Shown here piece by piece: positions 14,593 through 19,543 of a DNA stretch of 19,543 nucleotides. Under the pieces are notes generated by a model. It was given only the letters and a program-made list of their open reading frames with translations, made no database searches and had not been told where the DNA came from. Position 1 is the stretch's first letter, and every line of letters begins with the position of its first letter. A program made the translations under genes and the position numbers. The DNA comes from CANJBX01 sp041487815 (GTDB lineage Bacteria > Pseudomonadota > Alphaproteobacteria > Rhizobiales > Xanthobacteraceae). The stretch lies in contig JBGPOB010000024.1 of the NCBI GenBank assembly GCA_041487815.1, forward strand, positions 1 through 19,543, given 5' to 3'.

Positions 14593-14786
14593 TATCATTG
14601 CGAGGAGCCCAAAGGGCGGCGAAGCAATCGCGATCATGGCTGTCCAATGGCGGTGGGAGCTTGCTTCGCTCCCGCCTTCGCTAAAGCTTCGGCGGGCTGA
14701 CAGCAAGCCTGTCGAAGCTCTTGACCACCGAAGCCCGCCTTCGCGGGCGAAGGCGGTTGGCGTAGACGGGTCGCTCGCAATGACAG
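14593..14786. repeat. Intergenic palindromic dispersed repeat, copy 2 (inverted relative to copy 1)
   Basis: About 194 bases starting tatcattgcgag and ending ctcgcaatgacag. Bases 14661-14697 match 6977-7013 exactly on the opposite strand, and similarity continues through the cagcaagcc/gtcgaag and gcgtagacgggtcgctcgcaatgacag parts. It holds extra sequence absent from copy 1, including the hairpin gcccgc-cttc-gcgggc (14733-14748). It fills the convergent junction between the MetE-like gene and dnaE2. Like copy 1, it has no coding capacity. Confidence 0.85.
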
Positions 14787-14801
14787 CCCTCCATCGGGCC
14801 T

Positions 14802-17800
14802 TCAGTGAAAATTCCGCCCCTTCGGCAAGATACCGGTATCGGCCAGAGCGTCGACGGGCGTGCGCTCCAGGCGCAGCATGCGCACCAGCGAGTCGCCGGT
14901 GCGCGGATGGTGCGGAGGATCGGCGCGGCCGCCCTCATCCTTGTGAACAAAGGCGGGGACCTTGGCTGCGTCTTCGCTGTCGTCGGTGTCGTCCGACAGT
15001 TTTGCGAGCAGCGGCGTGAGATCGTCGAAGCGCTCGGCGACGATGTGGATCACGCCCTGCTCGCTCTGCAATACGCCGGCGACGCCGACGAGCCGCGCGC
15101 CGAGTACGATCGGACGATAAATTTCGAACATTCTCGGCCAGACGATGATGTTGGCGATCGCGGTCTCGTCTTCCAGCGTCATGAAGATGACGCCGCTCGC
15201 CGTATCCGGCCGCTGCCGCACCAGCACGATGCCGGCGACCGTCACGCGCCGGCCGGAGGCGATCTCGCCGAGCCGCTCATGCCGCAGAATTCCGCGCGCG
15301 CCAAGCTCGCCGCGCAGGAACGACACCGGATGCGCCTTGAGCGACAGCCGCAGGTGCCGGTAATCCTCGATCACATGCGCGCCGAGCGGCATCCGCGGCA
15401 GCGTCACATCGGGTTCGAGGTCAGGCATCGCGACGCGCGCAAACAGCGGCAGGTCATCCTTGTCGCCGGAGCGCTGCAACGCACGCACGGCCCACAGCGC
15501 ATCGCGCCGATCAAGGCCGAGCGAGCGGAACGCATCCGCGCGCGCCAGCCGCTCCAGCGCCGACGGCGGCAAGCGCGTGCGCAGCCACAGGTCGCGCACG
15601 GAGTCAAACTCCTCCCCTCGGTCAAACCCCTCCCCTCGCCCCTCCCCGCGCACGGTCTCGATCCGGCGGGCCTGGTCTTCGGGAAAGCCGCTGATCTCGC
15701 GCAGGCCGAGCCGCAGAGCATAGCAGGCGCGAATATCGTCCTTCATTTCAGCGTGGCGCGGGTGAATTCGCTGACAGGGCGCGAATGCAGGCGCGGGCTC
15801 AAGCGTGCAATCCCAGTCGGAAAAATTGACATCGACCGGCCGCACGTCGACGCCGTGCTCCTGCGCGTCGCGCACGATCTGCGCCGGCGCATAAAAACCC
15901 ATCGGCTGGCTGTTGAGCAGCGCCGCGGCGAACACATCCGGGTAGCGGCATTTGATCCAGGCCGAGGCGTAAACGAGATTGGCAAAGCTCGCGGCGTGGC
16001 TCTCGGGAAAACCGTATTCGCCAAAACCTTCGATCTGGCTGAAGCAGCGCTCGGCAAAGACCTGCTGGTAACCACGCGCGGTCATACCGTCGATGAATTT
16101 CCTGCGGAACGTGTCGATGGTGCCGACGCGCTTGAAGGTCGCCATGGCGCGGCGCAGCCGGTCGGCCTCCGCCGGCTTGAAGCCGGCGGCGACGATCGCG
16201 ATCCGCATGGCGTGTTCCTGGAACAGCGGCACGCCGAGCGTCTTCTTCAACACCTGTTCGAGTTCGTCGGGCGGTCCGTGCTGCGGGGACGGCGCGGGAA
16301 ACACTACCGGCTCAAGGCCCTGCCGGCGGCGCAGATAGGGATGCACCATGTCGCCCTGGATCGGCCCCGGCCGCACGATCGCGACTTCGATGACGAGGTC
16401 GTAGAATTTCGCCGGCTTGAGGCGCGGCAGCATCGACATCTGCGCGCGGCTTTCGATCTGGAAGGTGCCGATGGTGTCGGCGCGCTGGATCATGCGATAG
16501 ACCGCGGGGTCCTCGTCCTGGATGCTGTGGAGATTGTGCTCGACGCCGTAATGCGCGCGCATGAACGCGAACGCGCGGCGCAGGCACGACAGCATGCCGA
16601 GCGCGAGAATGTCGATCTTGAGAATGTTGAGATCGTTGAGGTCGTCCTTGTCCCATTCGACGAAGGTGCGATCCTCCATCGCCGCGTTCTCGATCGGCAC
16701 CACTTCGTCGAGCCGGCTGCGCGTGATGACGAAGCCGCCGACGTGCTGCGACAGGTGGCGCGGGAACCCCATCAGTTCGCGCGAAAGCGCCAGCGCCTGC
16801 GCCAACCGCGGATCGGACGGATCAAGTCCTGCGCGCCGCGCCTCCTTCTCCGTCACCCCCGACATCGACCAGCCCCAGAGCGAACCGGCGAGCGCGGCAA
16901 CGGTGTCCTCCGACAGGCCAAACACCTTGCCGACGTCGCGCACCGCGCTACGGCCGCGATAGGAGATGACGGTGGCGGCGATGCCGGCGCGGGCACGGCC
17001 GTATTTCTCGTAAATGTACTGGATGACGTCCTCGCGCCGCTCATGCTCAAAATCGACATCGATGTCGGGCGGCTCGCGCCGCTCCGCCGAAACGAAGCGC
17101 TCGAACAGGAGATCGACGCGTTCGGGATCGACGTCGGTGATGCCGAGGCAAAAGCAGATCACCGAATTCGCCGCCGAGCCGCGGCCCTGGCAGAGAATGC
17201 CGCGCGAGCGCGCGAAGCCGACGATGTCATGCACGGTGAGAAAGTAAGGCGCGTAGTTGAGCTCGGCGATGACGGCCAGCTCATGATCGAGTGCGCGGCG
17301 CACGCGCTCCGTGATGCCGTTCGGACAGCGCCTGCGCGCGCCCTCTTCGGCGAAGGCGGCGAGCGCCGCTTGCGGCGTCGGAAAGCCGGCGCGGGTTTCG
17401 TCGGGATACTCGTATTTGAGTTCGTCGAGCGAAAAATCGCAGCGCGCGAGAAACCGCAGCGTCTCCTCGACCGCCTGCGGCGCGGCGCGAAACAGCCGCG
17501 CCATCTCTTCCGGCGGCTTCAGGTGCCGTTCGGCATTGGCTTCGAGCTTTCGGCCGGCGGCCTTCAGCGTGACATGCTCGCGGATGCAGGTGACGACGTC
17601 CTGTAGCTGGCGGCGTTCGGGCGCGTGATAGAGCACGTCGTTGACCGCGATCAGCGGAACCAATGTTTCGCTCGAAATGCGCGCCAGCCGCATGAGCCGC
17701 CGCGCATCGTCGCCGCGATAGAGTATGCCGGCGGCAAGCCAGACCGAGCGATGGGAGGCGGCGGTTTTGAGTTTGACGAGGAGACTCGCGAGATCGTCAT

Positions 17801-18413
17801 CCTGAGAGCTTGGCCCAAAATGCGGTGTTGCAACTCCCCTCCCCCCGCGAAGCGGTGGGGAGGGGTTGGGGGTGGGGGGCGCTTCAGTGCAAATAGCGCA
17901 AAAAATTCCCCCCACCCCGGCGCCTTCGGCGCCGACCCTCCCCACCGCGCGCAAGTGCTCGCGGGAGGAGGGCGCAGTCGTTACGTGGCCAGCACTTCGA
18001 TTCAGGCTCGCAAGGTGACGGCGCAAGATGCGTGGCGGCATGACGATGAGATTGAGGCCCTCGATGTCCTCGATGAGATCCTCAAGGCGCAGGATGCAAT
18101 CGCCCTTTTCGGCGCGGCGCTTGCCGCGCGTCAGAAGCCGCGTCAGCCGGCCCCAGGCGGCGCGGTTCTGAGGATAGGCAAGGATGTCGGGCGTGCCGTC
18201 GGCGAAGACGAGCCGCGCGCCGACCGCCAGCTTGAGCCCGGCTTCCTTGGCCTTGGTATGCGCGCGCACCACGCCGGCGACGGAATTGCGGTCGGCGATG
18301 CCGAGCCCGGCGAGACCGAGCCGCTGCGCGCCATCGACCAGTTCTTCCGGATGCGAAGCGCCGCGCAGGAACGAGAAGTTGCTGGTGACGGCAAGTTCGG
18401 CATACGCGGACAT
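14802..18413 (-). CDS. dnaE2: Error-prone DNA polymerase DnaE2 (ImuC) with in-frame repeat insertion
   Basis: 1203 residues, longer than the usual roughly 1050-1150. Order: PHP domain from residue 1 ('SNFSFLRGASHPEELV'), polymerase core with 'QGRGSAANS' (409-417), the catalytic acidic cluster D450/D452/D454 ('PPDIDVDF') and D601 ('LKIDILALGML'), fingers and helix-hairpin-helix part ('GFGEYGFPESHAASF', 796-810), an OB fold at about 1055-1130, and the terminal 'LPKGRNFH'. DnaE2 is the C-family polymerase of the SOS mutasome and acts with ImuA and ImuB in lesion bypass; catalytic residues look intact. It starts 15 bases after the imuB stop, so the two share a transcript, presumably LexA-controlled from upstream of the window. 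Odd points are a 59-residue repeat-derived insert (about 148-207) within the PHP-side region and a 6-residue tandem duplication (926-937). Confidence 0.96.
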   Translation of the reverse strand: MSAYAELAVTSNFSFLRGASHPEELVDGAQRLGLAGLGIADRNSVAGVVRAHTKAKEAGLKLAVGARLVFADGTPDILAYPQNRAAWGRLTRLLTRGKRRAEKGDCILRLEDLIEDIEGLNLIVMPPRILRRHLASLNRSAGHVTTAPSSREHLRAVGRVGAEGAGVGGIFCAICTEAPPTPNPSPPLRGGRGVATPHFGPSSQDDDLASLLVKLKTAASHRSVWLAAGILYRGDDARRLMRLARISSETLVPLIAVNDVLYHAPERRQLQDVVTCIREHVTLKAAGRKLEANAERHLKPPEEMARLFRAAPQAVEETLRFLARCDFSLDELKYEYPDETRAGFPTPQAALAAFAEEGARRRCPNGITERVRRALDHELAVIAELNYAPYFLTVHDIVGFARSRGILCQGRGSAANSVICFCLGITDVDPERVDLLFERFVSAERREPPDIDVDFEHERREDVIQYIYEKYGRARAGIAATVISYRGRSAVRDVGKVFGLSEDTVAALAGSLWGWSMSGVTEKEARRAGLDPSDPRLAQALALSRELMGFPRHLSQHVGGFVITRSRLDEVVPIENAAMEDRTFVEWDKDDLNDLNILKIDILALGMLSCLRRAFAFMRAHYGVEHNLHSIQDEDPAVYRMIQRADTIGTFQIESRAQMSMLPRLKPAKFYDLVIEVAIVRPGPIQGDMVHPYLRRRQGLEPVVFPAPSPQHGPPDELEQVLKKTLGVPLFQEHAMRIAIVAAGFKPAEADRLRRAMATFKRVGTIDTFRRKFIDGMTARGYQQVFAERCFSQIEGFGEYGFPESHAASFANLVYASAWIKCRYPDVFAAALLNSQPMGFYAPAQIVRDAQEHGVDVRPVDVNFSDWDCTLEPAPAFAPCQRIHPRHAEMKDDIRACYALRLGLREISGFPEDQARRIETVRGEGRGEGFDRGEEFDSVRDLWLRTRLPPSALERLARADAFRSLGLDRRDALWAVRALQRSGDKDDLPLFARVAMPDLEPDVTLPRMPLGAHVIEDYRHLRLSLKAHPVSFLRGELGARGILRHERLGEIASGRRVTVAGIVLVRQRPDTASGVIFMTLEDETAIANIIVWPRMFEIYRPIVLGARLVGVAGVLQSEQGVIHIVAERFDDLTPLLAKLSDDTDDSEDAAKVPAFVHKDEGGRADPPHHPRTGDSLVRMLRLERTPVDALADTGILPKGRNFH
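15603..15638 (-). repeat. In-frame 18-bp tandem duplication within dnaE2
   Basis: Two 18-base units, 15603-15620 and 15621-15638, differ at one base (gtcaaac-t/c-cctcccctcg). They encode RGEGFD (926-931) and RGEEFD (932-937). The stretch sits just before 'VRDLWLRTRLPPSALERLARADAF', in a linker that is shorter in other DnaE2 proteins as I remember them. Confidence 0.75.
15627..15647 (-). other. Potential G-quadruplex motif on the coding strand of dnaE2
   Basis: The plus strand has four C4 tracts (15627-15630, 15632-15635, 15639-15642, 15644-15647) with loops of 1, 3 and 1 bases, so the coding strand and mRNA carry four G4 tracts. It overlaps the end of the 18-bp tandem duplication. This is a folding prediction from pattern only. 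Confidence 0.5.
17795..17971. repeat. In-frame dispersed repeat element inside dnaE2 (copy A)
   Basis: 177 bases (59 codons) shared with 18749-18937. Left part, no indels: cgtcatcctga to actcccctcccccc. Then come a hairpin with cccctcccc/ggggagggg arms, a variable 28-base middle, ccccccaccc, the hairpin ggcgcc-ttc-ggcgcc (17919-17933) and cgcgcgcaagtgctcgcgggaggagg at the right end. Read in dnaE2 it gives 'SSREHLRAVGRVGAEGAGVGG', then proline-rich and 'RGGRGVATPHFG' segments. Flanking bases diverge at both edges, which sets the boundaries. No transposase or target-site duplication is evident. Confidence 0.88.
17857..17879 (+). other. Potential G-quadruplex motif in repeat copy A
   Basis: Four G tracts of 4, 4, 5 and 6 with loops A, TT and T lie on the plus strand, the template strand for dnaE2. 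The same 23 bases recur in copy B. The first tracts can alternatively pair with the upstream C tracts as a hairpin. Confidence 0.55.
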
Positions 18414-18428
18414 GACGCAACTTTCATC

Positions 18429-19543
18429 TCACGCGAACAGCCCATGCAGAAACCAGCGCGGCTGCGCGATTTCGCGGCCGTAAAGTCCCTCGCGATAGAG
18501 CCAGACGCGCGCGCCGGCGCGGCTTTCAACCCGGAAATAGTCGCGGGTGAGGGGCGAGCCTTCGGCGTCGCGCCACCATTCCATGGCGATCCGCTCCGGC
18601 CCTTCCGCGCACGCGACCTCATGCGTGACCTGGCGCCAGCGAAATCGCGCCGGCGGACCGTCGGGCACCAGCGCGGTGACCTCCACCGGCTCCGGGCGCG
18701 CGAACAGGCGCAGCGGACGCGGCGGCGCCAGACTGTCTTGTCGATAGCCGTCATCCTGAAAGCCTGATCCGAAATGAAGTGCAGGAACTCCCCTCCCCCC
18801 GCGTGGCGAAGCGGAGTGGTGGGGAGGGGTTGGGGGTGGGGGGCAATTTTCAGCCGTGTTGTGAAAAGCAGATCCCCCCACCCTGGCGCCTTCGGCGCCG
18901 ACTCTCCCCGCCGCGCGCAAGTGCTCGCGGGAGGAGGCTAAGAGTTGCGGCGCATGCGCCGGCACCGCGACAACGGCGAATTCGGGAATATGCGTATCCT
19001 GCGGGACGAGCCGCGTGACGCGGCGCAGGCCGAAGCGCGCGCCGAGACGATCGATGAGATGCGCGAGCTCGGCGTCATTGCGATCGCCCCCCGGCGCGGC
19101 AAAGCTCGCCTGCGGCGGATCGCTGCGTTCCGTGACCAGCGCCGAAAGCCGTACCATGTCGTAGCCGAAGCCGGGGTCGCAAGCGTCGCCAAGCGTGGCC
19201 AGCCGATCCTCGAACAGGCGCCGCACGCGCGCAGGATCGCGCAGCGGCGCGGCGGTGCCGATTTCGAGCCGGTGCACCTTGCCGTCAGCGCGAAACAAGG
19301 CGAGCTGGATCAGCCGCGCGCCCTCCCCGCGCCGCTCCAGCACGCCGGCAAGCTGGCGCGCCAGATGCTCGATGGTGCCGAGCACGCAAGTCTCGAGCGC
19401 GATTGGCTCGGCAAAGCGCTGCTCGGCTAAGGCTGCCGGCAGCGGCAGGCGCGGCGCGATCGGCTCCTCGTCGCAGCCGCGCGCCTGATCGAGCCGCCGC
19501 AGGAGCGCCTCGCCGAGGCGCGCGGCGCGCGGGGCGCGCGGGC
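18429..19543 (-). CDS. imuB: ImuB, Y-family-like mutasome protein, C-terminal part (5' end outside window)
   Basis: The frame runs open from the right edge to the TGA at 18431-18429, giving 370 visible residues; the GTG at 19385 is internal. Upstream of it the frame still reads ImuB-like sequence ('EALLRRLDQARG', 'RFAEPIALET'). Later landmarks are 'RLIQLALFRADG', 'GFGYDMVRLSA', 'HIPEFAVVAVPA', 'LVPDGPPARFRWR', 'SPLTRDYFRVE' and the usual end 'PRWFLHGLFA'. ImuB resembles a Y-family polymerase without catalytic acids and recruits DnaE2 to the beta clamp during SOS mutagenesis; the little-finger and C-terminal parts are what is seen here. dnaE2 starts 15 bases downstream. A 63-residue repeat-derived insert interrupts the linker after 'PAHAPQLL', encoded by 18749-18937. 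imuA and the SOS box lie outside the window. Confidence 0.92.
   Translation of the reverse strand, partial: PRAPRAARLGEALLRRLDQARGCDEEPIAPRLPLPAALAEQRFAEPIALETCVLGTIEHLARQLAGVLERRGEGARLIQLALFRADGKVHRLEIGTAAPLRDPARVRRLFEDRLATLGDACDPGFGYDMVRLSALVTERSDPPQASFAAPGGDRNDAELAHLIDRLGARFGLRRVTRLVPQDTHIPEFAVVAVPAHAPQLLASSREHLRAAGRVGAEGARVGGSAFHNTAENCPPPPTPPHHSASPRGGRGVPALHFGSGFQDDGYRQDSLAPPRPLRLFARPEPVEVTALVPDGPPARFRWRQVTHEVACAEGPERIAMEWWRDAEGSPLTRDYFRVESRAGARVWLYREGLYGREIAQPRWFLHGLFA
18749..18937. repeat. In-frame dispersed repeat element inside imuB (copy B)
   Basis: 189 bases (63 codons), same orientation and entry frame as copy A. Its left 52 bases and its right arm align with copy A without gaps. 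It is 10 bases longer in the first hairpin loop region and 2 longer in the variable middle. Read in imuB it gives 'SSREHLRAAGRVGAEGARVGG', then a proline/histidine-rich stretch, then 'RGGRGVPALHFG'. It contains the same ggcgcc-ttc-ggcgcc hairpin (18885-18899). Confidence 0.88.
18821..18843 (+). other. Potential G-quadruplex motif in repeat copy B
   Basis: Base-for-base identical to the copy A motif: G tracts of 4, 4, 5 and 6 with loops A, TT and T, on the template strand of imuB. Pattern-based prediction. Confidence 0.55.

Noticed and set aside
14805..17606. Very long open frame (933 codons) on the plus strand opposite dnaE2
   Set aside because: It is an arginine/histidine/aspartate-rich mirror of dnaE2 codons with no recognisable motif. 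Long antisense frames are expected in GC-rich coding DNA.
17795..17971. The dnaE2 insert as an intein or intron
   Set aside because: At 59 residues it is far too short for an intein and lacks splice-junction Cys/Ser and His-Asn motifs. The frame stays open, so no intron is needed.
1..19543. CRISPR arrays, tRNA/rRNA genes, phage or conjugation genes
   Set aside because: No regularly spaced short repeats, no cloverleaf-like or rRNA-like sequence and no such protein families were seen on either strand.

Overview
The window looks like a piece of chromosome from a GC-rich alphaproteobacterium, most likely Hyphomicrobiales near Bradyrhizobium, Rhodopseudomonas or Xanthobacteraceae. The clues are the codon usage, an imuB-dnaE2 mutagenesis pair, Bug-type and TRAP-type uptake systems, and intergenic palindromes bounded by 'cattgcgag/ctcgcaatg' ends. 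The genus is an inference. No RNA gene, CRISPR array, insertion sequence or phage gene was found. The longest non-coding stretch is about 230 bases.

Layout. (1) 1-1723, plus strand: the 3' end of a TonB-dependent catecholate-siderophore receptor (Fiu/PiuA type) and its usual partner, a PiuC/YbiX PKHD hydroxylase. (2) 1739-3915, minus strand: a tight cluster of glutathione S-transferase, carboxymuconolactone-decarboxylase-family protein and HSL-type alpha/beta hydrolase. (3) 4031-6902, plus strand: a Bug periplasmic solute-binding protein, a crotonase-fold protein lacking one of the two hydratase glutamates, and a type I extradiol dioxygenase with the full homoprotocatechuate 2,3-dioxygenase active site. 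Two small palindromes precede the dioxygenase. (4) 7080-13293, minus strand: a probable operon of a DUF3237 protein, three tandem TRAP solute receptors of identical length (339 aa, about 68-70 % identical for the two adjacent pairs), one DctQ, one DctM and an exported SnoaL-like protein. (5) 13439-14569, plus strand: a stand-alone MetE-C-terminal-like zinc methyltransferase, divergent from the DUF3237 gene. (6) 14802-19543, minus strand: dnaE2 (complete) and imuB (its 5' end lies outside the window), the SOS mutasome.

Regions 2-5 read as an aromatic or organic-acid uptake and catabolism neighbourhood: two high-affinity uptake systems, ring cleavage, CoA-thioester chemistry and several accessory enzymes. 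The substrate cannot be named from sequence alone.

The most unusual signal is in region 6. One repeat element of 177/189 bp sits in frame inside both dnaE2 and imuB, in the same orientation and entry frame. It adds about 59 and 63 residues. Between the copies, indels of 10 and 2 bases cancel to 12, so both genes stay open although the middle of the element is read in different frames. Each copy carries an identical four-tract G-quadruplex motif. A smaller in-frame 18-bp tandem duplication beside a third such motif lies further along dnaE2. A second, intergenic repeat family sits at two convergent gene junctions in inverted orientation and brackets the TRAP/DUF3237/methyltransferase block.
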